From Bacteroidota bacterium (GTDB lineage: Bacteria > Bacteroidota > Bacteroidia > M30B66): 64,000 bases of DNA. Below the pieces are notes generated by a model that was given only the letters and a program-made list of their open reading frames with translations, ran no database searches and had not been told where the DNA came from. Location: positions 20,468 to 84,467 of the forward strand of contig JAIXYK010000037.1 of assembly GCA_027490225.1 (NCBI GenBank), written 5' to 3'. Shown here piece by piece: positions 15,281 to 26,585 of the stretch. The stretch's first letter is position 1. The number at the start of each line of letters is the position of its first letter. The translations under genes and the position numbers were made by a program.

Positions 15281-18200
15281 TTGAAAAGTTTTTACAATTT
15301 TTTATTTAATATAATTTTGCAAAAGAGTAAAGTTTCTCTTTTGGTGTTTATTTGTTTAATAAACTCATCCATAGCACTAGCTCAGGGAGAAACAAATAAT
15401 TGGTTTTTTGGAGGAAATGCAGGTGTTACTTTTAGCGGAGGAGCACCGGTGAGTTTGCCTAATGGTGCATTGATTTCTGGGGAAGGTGTATCGTCTATTT
15501 CTAATGCTGCCGGAAATCTATTGATTTATACTGATGGAACAACTGTATATGATAGAAACGATAACATTATGCCCAATGGAAATGGCTTGTTTGGTGGAAA
15601 TTCCTCAAGTCAATCTGCAGTAATAATTAGAAGACCAGGAAGTAATACCATTTATTATGTATTTACAGTTGCTCAAGCTGCATTAGCAGAAGGCATTTGT
15701 TATTCAACAGTTAACATGACGTTAAATGGTGGTTTTGGTGACATTGTTAACGCCACCAAAAATACCCCATTAATAAGTCCAAGTACCGAAAAGCTCTCGG
15801 CTGTAAAGCATTGTAATGGAAGAGATGTTTGGGTCATCGGGCATGGTTATAACAATTCAACTTTCCACGCTTGGCTAGTTACGCCTGCAGGTGTGAATGC
15901 TGTTCCTGTAAATAGTGTTTCAGGCTCTGACCATGGTACATCGGTAATTGGATGTTTAAAAGTATCACCTGATGGCAAAAGATTGGCTCTTGCAGTTTAT
16001 GAAGTTGGAGGAACACAATATATTGAAGTTTTTGATTTTAATAATAACACAGGAGTAGTTTCAAACCCACGCAGATTTAACTACGGAGACGATTGTTACG
16101 GTATTGAGTTTTCTCCCAATAGTGAATTATTGTATTACACCGCTTCAGCTAATACCAGCGCATCTGATATTAAAGTTTATCAAATGGATGTTTGTGAAAC
16201 CACTCAAGCAAATATGGCAGCTTCAGCACAAATTATTGGCGCCTCAAGTGCAGGCTTTATACGCTCTCTGCAATTAGGGCCAGACGGCAAATTATATTTC
16301 ACAAGGTTTGGTCAAAGTTGGATAGGAGTGATTCCTTCGCCGAATACTCCAGGAATTGGCTGCGGTTTTAATGTAAATGGAGTTGCTCTGAGTCCAGGAA
16401 CTACCTGCAGAGCTGGTTTGCCGAACTTTAATCAAAGCTTGTTCGAGGTTGAAGAAGATTTTACATATACTCAGAATTGCTTAAATGCAACTTTTTCTTC
16501 TCAAATAATTATTGATGAAGCAACTTGTAATGACCCAGTAGTTCAAACACTTTGGAATTTTGGTGAGCCTTCATCAGGCGCAGCTAATACTTCTACAAGT
16601 AATAATCCATCCCATACCTACGCTAATCCTGGAACTTACACTGTAAGACTCATATTGAATTACTCCTGCAAAAAAGACACTTTGTATGAAGTTTTAAATG
16701 TGAATTGTGGTCCTCAAGTTACACTAAATGATACTGCAATTTGTTCTGGAACTTGTGGGACAATAAATTCATCAGTTATAGGTGGAACTCCTGGTTATAC
16801 CTATTCTTGGTCGCCTAATATTGGAAGTGGACCAGGTCCGTTTTCTGTTTGCCCTTTGGCTACAACAAACTATATAGTTACAGTTACTGATGCAACGGGT
16901 CTTATCGATAGAGATACAGCCACTGTTACGGTTTCTTCTGTTCCTGTTCCAACATTTACATACGATCATGTAAATTGTTTCGGAGGCACAGATGGAGATG
17001 TAACAGCTCTTGCTACTGGTGCAGGAGGCCCATTTAATTATTCATGGAACACCACTCCAGTTACCAATAATGCAGCGCTTATAAATGTGGCAGCCGGAAC
17101 TTATCAGGTTACGGTCAGAAATGCAGCCAATTGCACCAGAACAGCAAATGCTACAATTACGCAACCAACTGCGTTAACCTTAACAGTTAACAAAACTAAT
17201 ACAGGTTGTGGAGTTCCTACAGGAACCGCAACTGCCTCTCCTTCAGGTGGAACTGCACCATATGTTGTTACTTGGAATTCTACTCCAGCTCAAACCGGAC
17301 TAACTGCAAATGCACTTCCTGCCGGTAATTTTATTGCAACAGTAACAGATGCAAATGGATGCATTCAAACACAAGCATTTACCATAAATTCAAGTAGCGG
17401 TCCAACATTAAACCTAACAGCTTCAACAAATGTAACTTGTAACGGAGGAACAAATGGAACAGCTACCGTTGTAGCAAGTGCAGGCGCAACACCATACACG
17501 TACAGTTGGAGCACTGGACAAACAACTTCTGCAGTAAATAACCTTCCAGCTGGAAACCATACCGCAACGGTTACAGATAATAATGGATGTTCCACTTCAG
17601 TACCGGTAGTAATTACTTCACCAGCAGCCATTCAAATTCAAACATCTATTACCACTGCAAGTTGTGGATTGGCAAATGGTTCGGCAACGGCATTGGCCAG
17701 CGGCGGTGCACCAACTTATACTTATTCCTGGAACACGACACCAGTTCAAAATACAGCAACTGCCAATAATATTATTGCTGGAAATTATACAGTCACTGCA
17801 ACAGATGCTAACGGTTGTTCTTCAACTGCAACCGCAATAGTTACAGGTACATCCAATCCAACCATTACCATTTCAAAAACAGATGTTACTTGTTTTGGAG
17901 GCAACAATGGAACCGCAACTGCCACAATAGGAGCGGGAACAGCACCATATTCAGTTACATGGAGCAATGCTGCAACAGGATTAACAGTTAGCAATTTAAT
18001 TGCAGGAAATTATTCTGCTACAGTTACAGATGTGGCTGGGTGTTCAGCAACAGCCAATTTTACCATTACCCAACCAACAGCAATAAGTTTAGCAACTTCA
18101 AGCACGGCTGCAACTTGTGGAAGTAGTAATGGAAGTGCTACAGTTGTAATTAGTGGAGGAACAGGCCCATTTTCAACACAATGGAATACATCACCAGTAA

Positions 18201-21200
18201 GCAGCGGTCTTTCTATCAACAACATTCCAGCAGGTACATACATATTAACTGTTTCTGATAATAATAGCTGTACTGCAAATACAACAGTTGCTGTGAGCAA
18301 TAGCAGTGGACCAACATTAAACCTAACAGCTTCAACAAGTGTAACTTGTAATGGAGGAACAAATGGAACAGCTACCGTTGTAGCAAGTGCAGGTGCAACA
18401 CCATACACATACAGTTGGAGCACTGGACAAACCACAGCAACAGTCAATAACCTTCCAGCTGGAAACCATACAGCAACGGTTACAGATAATAATGGTTGTT
18501 CCACTTCAGTTCCAGTGGTAATTACTTCACCGGCAGCCATTCAAATTCAAACATCTATTACCACTGCAAGTTGTGGACTGGCAAATGGTTCGGCAACAGC
18601 ATTGGCCAGCGGCGGTGCACCAACTTATACTTATTCCTGGAACACTACACCAGTTCAAAATACAGCAACTGCCAATAATATTATTGCTGGAAATTATACA
18701 GTTACAGCAACAGATGCCAACGGTTGTTCAGAAACAGCAACGGCAACAGTTACAGGTACATCTAATCCAACCATTACCATTTCAAAAACAGATGTTACTT
18801 GTTTTGGAGGCAACAATGGCACCGCATCAGCCACAATAGGAGCGGGCACAGCACCATTTACAGTAACATGGAGCAATGCTGCAACAGGATTAGCAGTTAG
18901 CAATTTAACTGCAGGAAATTATTCTGCTACAGTTACAGATGCGACAGGTTGTTCAGCAAACGATTTAGCTGTTATTGCTGAACCTAATCAGATTACAACA
19001 CAAGTTAACATTACTGATGCTGCATGCGGAACTGCAACAGGAAGAGCTGATTTGATAATCAATGGTGGCACAGCCCCTTATGCTATTTCTTGGAACAGTT
19101 TGCCAATTCAAAATGGAATAAGTTTAACAAATGTTCAAGCAGGATTATACACTGCTCAAATTACAGATGCAAATGCGTGCACTTTGAATGTAAATGCACA
19201 AGTGAATAACCTTTCAGGCCCTCAGTTAACATTAGTTTCCAATAATAATGTAAGTTGTTTTGGAGGAAATGATGGCGCAATTGAGGTAAGTGTTTCGGGA
19301 GGTCAAGCTCCATTGTCTTTATCTTGGAACTCAGGACAAAATTCAACAAGCATTTCATCTCTAATTGCTGGAACATATACAGCTACACTAACTGATGCCA
19401 TTGGTTGTAGTACTAGTTTATCTATCATTTTAAGTGAACCAATAGCATTACAAGCTGCAGTTTCAACTACACCAACTACTTGTGGAAATAACAATGGTAC
19501 TGCCAATGCACAAATTACGGGTGGCGTTATTCCATATATGTATAATTGGAATAATACAGGAATTGGTAGTTCATCAGTTTCTAATTTGGCTGCAGGAAAT
19601 CAACAATTAGTGATTTCAGATGCCAATGGTTGCTCTATAAATGAAAATTTCACAATTTCTGCTTTGGTTCCACCAAGCGTAAACATTTCAATAGACAATA
19701 ATATTAGTTGTCCGGGTGGAAGTAATGGTTCATTGAGTGCAACAGTTATTCAAGGAGAAGCACCCTTTATTTATAATTGGTCAAATGGAAATTCTAATAC
19801 AGTTATATTAAATTTAAATCAGGGTAATTATTCAGTGTCTGTAACTGATAATAATGGTTGTATTGCAAATGATGCAGTTCAATTGAATGCACCATCACCT
19901 TGGTCAAATTTCATCATTCCTCAGGCATCCACTTGCGGAAACAACAATGGTTCTGCATTATTGCTGTTAAATGGAGCTACATCACCTTATTCTGTGGTTT
20001 GGAGTAACGGACAAACATTGCCAAACGCAATAAATCTCGCTGCTGGAAATTATTCTGTTGCAATTACAGATGCAAATGGTTGCACCAAAAATGAACAAAC
20101 AACAATTTTTGATATTGGCGGATTAAGTGTTGTACTAAACCAAACGCAACAAATAAGTTGTTTTGGATTTAATGATGCAGAAATATCAGCTACAGGGAAT
20201 GGAGGAGTTCCTCCTTATAGTTATTCTTGGTCTAATGGGCAAAATTCTAACATCGCCACAAGTATTTCTGCTGGAAACATTTCATGTACAATTACAGATG
20301 CAAATGGATGTTCAACAACTTCATCTATTTCAATTTCAGAACCTCAAGCTATATCAGCTACTTTTAATACACAACATACAAGCTGTAATCTTAACAATGG
20401 CGCTACTACAATCAATGTTTCAGGTGGAACCGCACCTTATTTTTACAACTGGCAAAATGGAAATGCTACAAATACATTATTTTCTCTAGCACCTGGCCAA
20501 GTAACTTGCGTAGTTTCTGATATAAATGGATGTAGCACAAATTTCACAGAAAATATAAATGCTAGTACTGGAATTTCAGCAAGTTTAAATATAGACCAAG
20601 CCATATCATGTTTTCAGGGCTCAAATGGAATTGTTTCGGTAATTGGAAACAATACGCTTTCCGCATTATGGTCCAATGGAACAACAGGATTGGTTAACAA
20701 TAACCTGAGTTCAGGAAATTACAATGTGAGATTAACAGATGCAAATGCTTGTATCGATACTTTATACATAGTTCTAAACGAACCTGCTGCAATTTCGACA
20801 TCATTCACAAATTCAGCTGCTGTTTGTTTACTCAGCAATGGGTCTTCAATTCTAACCATTTCTGGAGGAACATCTCCATATACTTCTGTTTGGAACAATG
20901 GTATATCTGGATTGGTAAATAACAGTCTTTTACCTGGAAATCAATCAGTATTGATAACAGATGCCAACGGATGTACTTTAAATGCTACAACTTCAATCCC
21001 TCAAGTGTTTCCGTTAAATATTGATTCTGTTCAGGTTACACCTTCAAATTGCTTTGGTGAAGCAAATGGAATTGCAACAACAATTGTTTCAGGTAATACA
21101 GGAAATGTTCAATGGAATTGGAGCAATGGTGCAGAAAATTTAGCCATAAACGACAGCTTAATGGCTGGAAATTACTCTGTTAGCATTTCTGATGAAGCAG

Positions 21201-23389
21201 GTTGTAACGATACGCAATCATTTATAATCACACAACCGTTAGCCTTACAAAATACAATTCAAACTACTGATGTTCGTTGTTTTGGTGAGAACTCAGGTTC
21301 TGCTATTGCTAATGTTTCTGGAGGAACAGCTCCTTATTATTACACTTGGAACCAAATACCTGGCAACGATACATTAAATTTTATACAAACAGGAAATTAC
21401 ACAATTACTGTTTTAGATGCTTTTGGATGCAGTAGAACAGATTCTTTTGCTATTCAGCAACCAACATTATTGCAAGCATCTATTAATAAGACCAATGCAA
21501 CTTGTGGATTGTCAAATGGAGTAATGCAAGTGTTTGTAAATGGAGGAATTGCTCCATATCAATTCGTTTGGAGCAACGGAATTCAGTTTAACCAAATAAA
21601 CAATTTGCTTGCAGGAAATTATTCAGTTGAAATATCAGATGTAAATAATTGTTTGGTTTCTTTAAGTGATACAATAGTAGATCCGGGACCTCCATTAATC
21701 GATACCCTTAGTATTCAGAATGTTGATTGCTTTGGGAATTCAACTGGATCTGTACAAGTTTTAGCTACTGGTGGAATTGGTAATAAATCCTTTACTTGGA
21801 ATAATGGAGTAAATTCAAGCATTTTAATCAATCAGATTGCTGGTGTTTATACAGTAATTGCGCAAGACCAGATAGGCTGCAGAGATACTTTGAGCATTGA
21901 ATTAACTGAACCTTCTAAACTAGAAACAATAACTTCAACTGCAATGTCTAATTGCTTTGGAAGTGCAACAGGACAAGCAAATGTGGAAGCCTTCGGTGGA
22001 ACCGCACCATACACATATTATTGGAATCAAAATCAAAATCAACAATCATTTTTAACCCAGATTATCGCTGGATTGTACACCGTATCTGTAACAGATGCCA
22101 ATGGTTGTTACACAATTGATACTGCAATTGTAAACCAGCCGCCTGTTTTACAATTAGATTTAACAACAAGTCCTGCAATCTGTTATGGGCAAGCTTCAGG
22201 AACAGCTAATGCAGTAGTTTCAGGAGGTATTCCACCTTATATTTTGAGCTGGAACAATGGAAATGTAAATCCATATATTGACAATTTGCTTGCTGGAAAC
22301 TACAATATAGTGGCATCAGATTCAAATGGATGTACTATAAGCCAAGCTGTTGAAGTGACCCAACCTTTACCACTTAATGGACTTGTTTCTGGCGATGTTG
22401 CAGCTTGTAAAGGTAATTCTATTCAACTTTTAGTTTCTGGCGAAGGAGGAACATATCCATATTCTTACTTATGGGAAAACGGTGATGTTAATTCAAACAC
22501 GATTATTACTCCAGATAGTTCTGGTTTTGCGATGGTTATTACTACAGATGCCAACGGATGCATAGATACAAGTAGCAGACAGTACCGTATTTTTGAATTG
22601 CCAATAGTTGAAATTGTTTCTCAAGACACTTCATTGTGCGCAGGTCAATGTATCAACTTAAGAGCTGCAGATGTATCTGGAGGTCAATTTTCATGGGAGT
22701 TCTTAAATAATGGAAGTATTATCGGTCAAACAGCTGAATTTTGCAGCAATACCGTAGGTAATTATGATATTTATATAGAGGTAACAGATATCAATAGTTG
22801 TTTTAACAGTCTCTTGCTACCAGGTTACATTCAAGTAAACCCTAATCCAATTGTTGATTTTGAGCCAGACAAAAGAACAGTTCCTTTGTTAGATGCGTTT
22901 ATAAAATTTGATAATAATTCAATTGGAGCTTCAACTTATTTGTGGGATTTAGATCCAGATGTTTCTGGAGATGAATCAACACTTCAATATCCAAATCACC
23001 AGTACGTAGAAGTAGGTTCTTATGAAGTTACTTTAACTGGTACAAATGAATTTGGCTGTAGTGCAACAATTTCAAGATTTGTTGATGTACTTGCAGATTT
23101 TGCAGTGTATATTCCAAATGCATTTACACCGAATGGAGACGGATTAAATGATACATTTCAACCAAACGGTGTGGGAATCGACCCTTCCGATTATCTCATG
23201 CAGATTTATGACCGTTGGGGAAAACTGCTGTTCGAAACAGATATCTATTCTAAAGGTTGGGACGGAACAATTGAAAATGCTTACGGTGAATCTGAGCAGT
23301 CAGGAAATGTTTATGTTTACAAGATGCGCATAAAAGACTTCAGAGGCGATTACCATAAATTTAATGGAACTGCTACTCTGGTGCGTTAA
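15281..23389 (+). CDS. Giant SprB-repeat adhesin with T9SS type B (CHU_C) sorting domain
   Basis: 2702 residues, starting at TTG 15281; no in-frame ATG exists before an upstream stop at 15242. A signal peptide ends SSIALAQG. Residues ~35-390 match the N-terminal NWFFGGNAG...YTDGTTVYDRN domain of large Bacteroidota surface proteins, probably a beta-propeller. A PKD domain follows (WNFGEPSS...SHTYANPGTYTV). Then come about 24 SprB-type repeats of ~70 residues, each with C-x(2-3)-G/N-G, a central W and a G-N/T-Y-x-V-x-V-T-D-x-N-G-C end. A final PKD domain and IPNAFTPNGDGLNDTF begin the gliding-motility-type C-terminal domain. SprB in Flavobacterium is the mobile gliding adhesin; gliding or adhesion here is inference. 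Residues near 700-1225 contain a recent internal duplication. The 3' end overlaps the convergent methyltransferase gene by 17 bases. Confidence 0.92.
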   Translation: MKSFYNFLFNIILQKSKVSLLVFICLINSSIALAQGETNNWFFGGNAGVTFSGGAPVSLPNGALISGEGVSSISNAAGNLLIYTDGTTVYDRNDNIMPNGNGLFGGNSSSQSAVIIRRPGSNTIYYVFTVAQAALAEGICYSTVNMTLNGGFGDIVNATKNTPLISPSTEKLSAVKHCNGRDVWVIGHGYNNSTFHAWLVTPAGVNAVPVNSVSGSDHGTSVIGCLKVSPDGKRLALAVYEVGGTQYIEVFDFNNNTGVVSNPRRFNYGDDCYGIEFSPNSELLYYTASANTSASDIKVYQMDVCETTQANMAASAQIIGASSAGFIRSLQLGPDGKLYFTRFGQSWIGVIPSPNTPGIGCGFNVNGVALSPGTTCRAGLPNFNQSLFEVEEDFTYTQNCLNATFSSQIIIDEATCNDPVVQTLWNFGEPSSGAANTSTSNNPSHTYANPGTYTVRLILNYSCKKDTLYEVLNVNCGPQVTLNDTAICSGTCGTINSSVIGGTPGYTYSWSPNIGSGPGPFSVCPLATTNYIVTVTDATGLIDRDTATVTVSSVPVPTFTYDHVNCFGGTDGDVTALATGAGGPFNYSWNTTPVTNNAALINVAAGTYQVTVRNAANCTRTANATITQPTALTLTVNKTNTGCGVPTGTATASPSGGTAPYVVTWNSTPAQTGLTANALPAGNFIATVTDANGCIQTQAFTINSSSGPTLNLTASTNVTCNGGTNGTATVVASAGATPYTYSWSTGQTTSAVNNLPAGNHTATVTDNNGCSTSVPVVITSPAAIQIQTSITTASCGLANGSATALASGGAPTYTYSWNTTPVQNTATANNIIAGNYTVTATDANGCSSTATAIVTGTSNPTITISKTDVTCFGGNNGTATATIGAGTAPYSVTWSNAATGLTVSNLIAGNYSATVTDVAGCSATANFTITQPTAISLATSSTAATCGSSNGSATVVISGGTGPFSTQWNTSPVSSGLSINNIPAGTYILTVSDNNSCTANTTVAVSNSSGPTLNLTASTSVTCNGGTNGTATVVASAGATPYTYSWSTGQTTATVNNLPAGNHTATVTDNNGCSTSVPVVITSPAAIQIQTSITTASCGLANGSATALASGGAPTYTYSWNTTPVQNTATANNIIAGNYTVTATDANGCSETATATVTGTSNPTITISKTDVTCFGGNNGTASATIGAGTAPFTVTWSNAATGLAVSNLTAGNYSATVTDATGCSANDLAVIAEPNQITTQVNITDAACGTATGRADLIINGGTAPYAISWNSLPIQNGISLTNVQAGLYTAQITDANACTLNVNAQVNNLSGPQLTLVSNNNVSCFGGNDGAIEVSVSGGQAPLSLSWNSGQNSTSISSLIAGTYTATLTDAIGCSTSLSIILSEPIALQAAVSTTPTTCGNNNGTANAQITGGVIPYMYNWNNTGIGSSSVSNLAAGNQQLVISDANGCSINENFTISALVPPSVNISIDNNISCPGGSNGSLSATVIQGEAPFIYNWSNGNSNTVILNLNQGNYSVSVTDNNGCIANDAVQLNAPSPWSNFIIPQASTCGNNNGSALLLLNGATSPYSVVWSNGQTLPNAINLAAGNYSVAITDANGCTKNEQTTIFDIGGLSVVLNQTQQISCFGFNDAEISATGNGGVPPYSYSWSNGQNSNIATSISAGNISCTITDANGCSTTSSISISEPQAISATFNTQHTSCNLNNGATTINVSGGTAPYFYNWQNGNATNTLFSLAPGQVTCVVSDINGCSTNFTENINASTGISASLNIDQAISCFQGSNGIVSVIGNNTLSALWSNGTTGLVNNNLSSGNYNVRLTDANACIDTLYIVLNEPAAISTSFTNSAAVCLLSNGSSILTISGGTSPYTSVWNNGISGLVNNSLLPGNQSVLITDANGCTLNATTSIPQVFPLNIDSVQVTPSNCFGEANGIATTIVSGNTGNVQWNWSNGAENLAINDSLMAGNYSVSISDEAGCNDTQSFIITQPLALQNTIQTTDVRCFGENSGSAIANVSGGTAPYYYTWNQIPGNDTLNFIQTGNYTITVLDAFGCSRTDSFAIQQPTLLQASINKTNATCGLSNGVMQVFVNGGIAPYQFVWSNGIQFNQINNLLAGNYSVEISDVNNCLVSLSDTIVDPGPPLIDTLSIQNVDCFGNSTGSVQVLATGGIGNKSFTWNNGVNSSILINQIAGVYTVIAQDQIGCRDTLSIELTEPSKLETITSTAMSNCFGSATGQANVEAFGGTAPYTYYWNQNQNQQSFLTQIIAGLYTVSVTDANGCYTIDTAIVNQPPVLQLDLTTSPAICYGQASGTANAVVSGGIPPYILSWNNGNVNPYIDNLLAGNYNIVASDSNGCTISQAVEVTQPLPLNGLVSGDVAACKGNSIQLLVSGEGGTYPYSYLWENGDVNSNTIITPDSSGFAMVITTDANGCIDTSSRQYRIFELPIVEIVSQDTSLCAGQCINLRAADVSGGQFSWEFLNNGSIIGQTAEFCSNTVGNYDIYIEVTDINSCFNSLLLPGYIQVNPNPIVDFEPDKRTVPLLDAFIKFDNNSIGASTYLWDLDPDVSGDESTLQYPNHQYVEVGSYEVTLTGTNEFGCSATISRFVDVLADFAVYIPNAFTPNGDGLNDTFQPNGVGIDPSDYLMQIYDRWGKLLFETDIYSKGWDGTIENAYGESEQSGNVYVYKMRIKDFRGDYHKFNGTATLVR
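17402..18050 (+). repeat. Internal ~650-bp direct repeat of adhesin, copy 1
   Basis: This segment is nearly identical to 18311-18960, offset by 909 bases (303 codons, so in frame). It encodes three SprB repeats (VTCNGGTNG, ASCGLANG and VTCFGGNNG types). Differences are mostly silent or single-residue changes, which points to recent duplication or gene conversion. Confidence 0.85.
18311..18960 (+). repeat. Internal ~650-bp direct repeat of adhesin, copy 2
   Basis: The second copy of the segment at 17402-18050. The first ~200 bases differ at only a few positions (for example AAATGT/AAGTGT). Divergence rises sharply after about 18950, where the two copies run into unrelated SprB repeats. Homologous recombination between the copies would delete or add 303 residues in frame. 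Confidence 0.85.
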
Positions 23390-23909
23390 TGTATTGCTGA
23401 TTTAAAGCATACATCACAATACCAGCACATACAGAAATATTAAACGAATGCTTGGTTCCAAATTGCGGTATTTCTAAAGCAACATTGCTATAAGGTAAAA
23501 CTTCTTCGCTCACCCCTTTAACTTCATTTCCAAAAACTAAAACGATTGGCTCATCGGGATATATAAACTGGTTCAAAGGAATACTATTGCTAGTTTGCTC
23601 TATAATCACAATTTTATATCCTTCAGAAATCGAAGCTTTTATAGCCTCTTCAACTTTTGCAAAATATTTCCAGCTAACAGTTTCTGTGGCTCCTAATGCT
23701 GTTTTATGGATTTCAGGATGAGGAGGTTGTGCCGAAATACCACATAAACAGATTTCTTCCACTAAAAAGGCATCAGCTGTTCTAAAAACCGAACCTATGT
23801 TGTGTAAGCTGCGCACATTATCTAATAAAATACGGACAGGCCATTTTTTACTCGATTTAAATTCTTCGATGTGCTTTCGGTTTAATTCTGTAATGTGTAA
23901 CTTTCGCAT
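23373..23909 (-). CDS. TrmH-family (SPOUT) RNA methyltransferase
   Basis: 178 residues from the ATG at 23909 (MRKLHITELNR); the frame is open to 24011, but the added residues do not look like the family and overlap mutS. Three SPOUT motifs are clear: ILLDNVRSLHNIGSVFRTAD (motif 1), VLVFGNEVKGVSEE (motif 2) and IPQFGTKHSFNISVCAGIVM (motif 3, with the SFNIS core). The family methylates ribose 2'-OH in tRNA or rRNA using S-adenosylmethionine bound in a trefoil knot. The length and lack of an N-terminal substrate-binding domain resemble TrmH/TrmL-like proteins; the exact RNA target is open. It converges with the adhesin (17-base overlap) and is divergent from mutS. Confidence 0.9.
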   Translation of the reverse strand: MRKLHITELNRKHIEEFKSSKKWPVRILLDNVRSLHNIGSVFRTADAFLVEEICLCGISAQPPHPEIHKTALGATETVSWKYFAKVEEAIKASISEGYKIVIIEQTSNSIPLNQFIYPDEPIVLVFGNEVKGVSEEVLPYSNVALEIPQFGTKHSFNISVCAGIVMYALNQQYINAPE

Positions 23910-23943
23910 GGTAAAATTTGAGCCAAAATAATCTAAAATTGTA

Positions 23944-26568
23944 TTGAAAGCAGCAAAACCAATAGTAAATAATGTGGTGGAAACACCATTAATGAAACAG
24001 TATAACACCATTAAGGCAAAGTATCCGGATGCTTTACTCTTGTTTCGTGTCGGAGATTTTTATGAAACCTTTGGTGAAGACGCCATCAAAGCGGCAGGCA
24101 TTTTAGGAATTGTCCTTACCCGCAGAGCTAATGGTGCAGCAGCTTATATAGAACTCGCAGGTTTCCCTCATCACTCACTCGATAATTATTTACCAAAACT
24201 AGTAAGAGCTGGCTACAGAGTTGCCATTTGCGACCAATTAGAAGATCCTAAATTAACCAAAACAATTGTAAAACGTGGTGTCACAGAGTTAGTTACTCCA
24301 GGTCTTTCTTCTACCGATAAACTGCTGGACCACAAAAGCAATAACTTTCTGGCTGCTTTGCATATTCAGCAAGACCAAGCTGGAATAGCTTTTTTAGACC
24401 ATTCAACTGGCGAATTTTTAGTGGCACAAGGAAGTTTAAATTATGCTGAAAAACTCATTCAAAACTTTCAACCCGGAGAAATCTTAATAGCTAAAAGTCA
24501 GTTAAAAGAATTCAACGAAAAATTAGGCGAACGTTTTTTTACCTATGCTTTAGATGAATGGATTTTCCAGAATGATTTTGCTGAAGATCTCCTCAACAAA
24601 CAATTTGATACCCGTTCATTAAAAGGTTTTGGAATTGAAAAACTAAACCATGCAATTATTGCTGCAGGCGCATGTTTGCATTATTTAAACGAAACCAACC
24701 ACAATAAAACCGCTCATATTACTGCCATTTCTCGAATTGAAGAAGATCGCTTTATGTGGCTCGATGGTTTTAGTGTGCGCAATTTAGAGCTGTTTCAAAA
24801 TACAGGAGAACAAGGAATCACCTTATTTGATGTGCTCAACAAAACGCTCACTCCAATGGGCGCAAGAACATTAAAACGTTGGCTAGCATTACCGCTCAAA
24901 GATTTAAGAACTATTCAAGAACGCATTCATCTGGTTGCACTATTAAAAGAAACACCAGAACTTTCAGCAGCGCTTTCAGAACAACTCAAAATTATTGGCG
25001 ATTTAGAAAGGTTGATAGCCAAAGTTGCAGTTCAACGCATCAATCCGCGTGAATTATTCCAATTAAAACGTGCCCTTTTTGCCATTGCACCGGTCAAAGA
25101 AATGTGCCTTGCTTCTTCTAACAGAATGATGCAAACCATTGGAGAACAACTCAATCCTTGTAATCTAATTAGCAGCCGAATTGAAAAAGAACTGAGTGCT
25201 GATCCTCCAAATCAATTGCAAAAAGGTGATGTTATAGCACGAGGTGTAGACGCTGAATTAGACGAACTTCGAGATATTAAAAATGTTGGGAAAGAATATC
25301 TAATCAGCATTCAACAAAGAGAAACAGAAATTACAGGAATATCTTCCCTGAAAGTTGGTTTCAATAACGTATTTGGATATTACCTAGAAGTAACCAATGC
25401 CCATAAAGATAAGGTTCCCCAAGAATGGATTCGAAAACAAACGCTGGTTAACGCTGAAAGATACATTACGCCTGAAATAAAAGTTTTTGAAGAGAAAATT
25501 CTAGGAGCGGAAGACAAAATTGCATCCATTGAATTCAGACTGTATTCTGAACTGGTTGCTGGACTTAACGATTATATTGTTGCCATTCAGCTAAATGCAG
25601 CTTTACTTGCCCAACTCGATTGTTTGTTGGGCTTTTCAGCAGTTGCTCAACAAAATAATTATTGTCAGCCATCTGTAAACGAAGGGTTTATTATCAATAT
25701 CAAAGGTGGTCGTCATCCTGTTATTGAAAAACAACTCAAAAACGGCGAGGAATATGTGAGCAACGATGTGCTACTAGACCCCGACGAAACTCAAATTATG
25801 ATGATTACCGGACCAAATATGTCTGGAAAATCGGCTTTGCTCCGTCAAACCGCGCTCATCACAATTATGGCTCAAATTGGCTCTTTTGTTCCAGCCCAAT
25901 CGGCAGAAATTGGGGTGGTTGATAAGATATTTACACGTGTTGGCGCTTCCGACAATATTAGCAGTGGAGAATCTACATTCATGGTAGAAATGAATGAGAC
26001 CTCTTCTATCATGAATAATCTTAGCAACCGAAGCCTTATTCTGCTCGACGAAATTGGTCGTGGCACCAGCACCTACGACGGCATTTCCATTGCATGGGCA
26101 ATCGCTGAATTTTTACACGAACAGCCCGTAAATAAAGCCAAAACGCTATTTGCAACGCATTATCATGAGCTCAACGATATGTCTGCAAAGTTTCCACACA
26201 TTCGCAATTTCAACGTATCTGTCAAAGAAATCAACCAAAAAGTAATTTTCCTAAGAAAACTTAAAGAAGGAGGTTCTAACCACAGTTTTGGAATTCACGT
26301 AGCTAAAATGGCAGGAATGCCTAAAAGAATTGTCGACAGAGCAACAGAAATTCTCAAAGAACTTGAAGTTTTACATCGTCAGGAAGGCGCAAATTCTTAT
26401 GCTGTTCCCGAATCTGTTCAGAAAAATGTGCAGTTAAGCTTTTTCCAGCTCGATGATCCAACACTTTCGCAGATAAAGCTTCAGTTAGAACAAACAGATG
26501 TTAACAATTTAACACCTGTTGAAGCACTTATCAAACTCAATGAAATTAAAAGACTCCTTGGAAAATAA
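23944..26568 (+). CDS. mutS: DNA mismatch repair protein MutS
   Basis: 874 residues, typical for MutS1. The start is probably TTG 23944, because a stop lies just upstream in frame; the next ATG (23992) begins [12 protein letters not shown], so a 16-residue shorter form is possible. The mismatch-reading Phe-x-Glu is in [15 protein letters not shown] (about residues 32-46). The connector, lever and clamp regions have normal length. The ATPase has Walker [15 protein letters not shown] (about 622), the signature [11 protein letters not shown], Walker [17 protein letters not shown] and the ATHYHEL motif. It detects mismatches and recruits MutL. It is divergent from the TrmH-family gene, with tRNA-Gly 65 bases downstream. 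Confidence 0.97.
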   Translation: MKAAKPIVNNVVETPLMKQYNTIKAKYPDALLLFRVGDFYETFGEDAIKAAGILGIVLTRRANGAAAYIELAGFPHHSLDNYLPKLVRAGYRVAICDQLEDPKLTKTIVKRGVTELVTPGLSSTDKLLDHKSNNFLAALHIQQDQAGIAFLDHSTGEFLVAQGSLNYAEKLIQNFQPGEILIAKSQLKEFNEKLGERFFTYALDEWIFQNDFAEDLLNKQFDTRSLKGFGIEKLNHAIIAAGACLHYLNETNHNKTAHITAISRIEEDRFMWLDGFSVRNLELFQNTGEQGITLFDVLNKTLTPMGARTLKRWLALPLKDLRTIQERIHLVALLKETPELSAALSEQLKIIGDLERLIAKVAVQRINPRELFQLKRALFAIAPVKEMCLASSNRMMQTIGEQLNPCNLISSRIEKELSADPPNQLQKGDVIARGVDAELDELRDIKNVGKEYLISIQQRETEITGISSLKVGFNNVFGYYLEVTNAHKDKVPQEWIRKQTLVNAERYITPEIKVFEEKILGAEDKIASIEFRLYSELVAGLNDYIVAIQLNAALLAQLDCLLGFSAVAQQNNYCQPSVNEGFIINIKGGRHPVIEKQLKNGEEYVSNDVLLDPDETQIMMITGPNMSGKSALLRQTALITIMAQIGSFVPAQSAEIGVVDKIFTRVGASDNISSGESTFMVEMNETSSIMNNLSNRSLILLDEIGRGTSTYDGISIAWAIAEFLHEQPVNKAKTLFATHYHELNDMSAKFPHIRNFNVSVKEINQKVIFLRKLKEGGSNHSFGIHVAKMAGMPKRIVDRATEILKELEVLHRQEGANSYAVPESVQKNVQLSFFQLDDPTLSQIKLQLEQTDVNNLTPVEALIKLNEIKRLLGK

Positions 26569-26585
26569 TTTTTTTTCAAAAATAT

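Noticed and set aside
18010..18540. A 176-codon open frame on the minus strand within the adhesin, and similar ones at 17365-17631 and 17785-17994.
   Set aside because: They are antisense to SprB repeats, reappear in every near-identical copy, and have Val/Ala/Leu-rich composition caused by the repeated ACA/GCA codons on the other strand.
16970..22380. Regularly spaced repeats that could suggest a CRISPR array.
   Set aside because: The periodicity is about 200 bases, follows codon phase and belongs to SprB protein repeats. No short palindromic repeat with spacers exists, and no cas gene is nearby.
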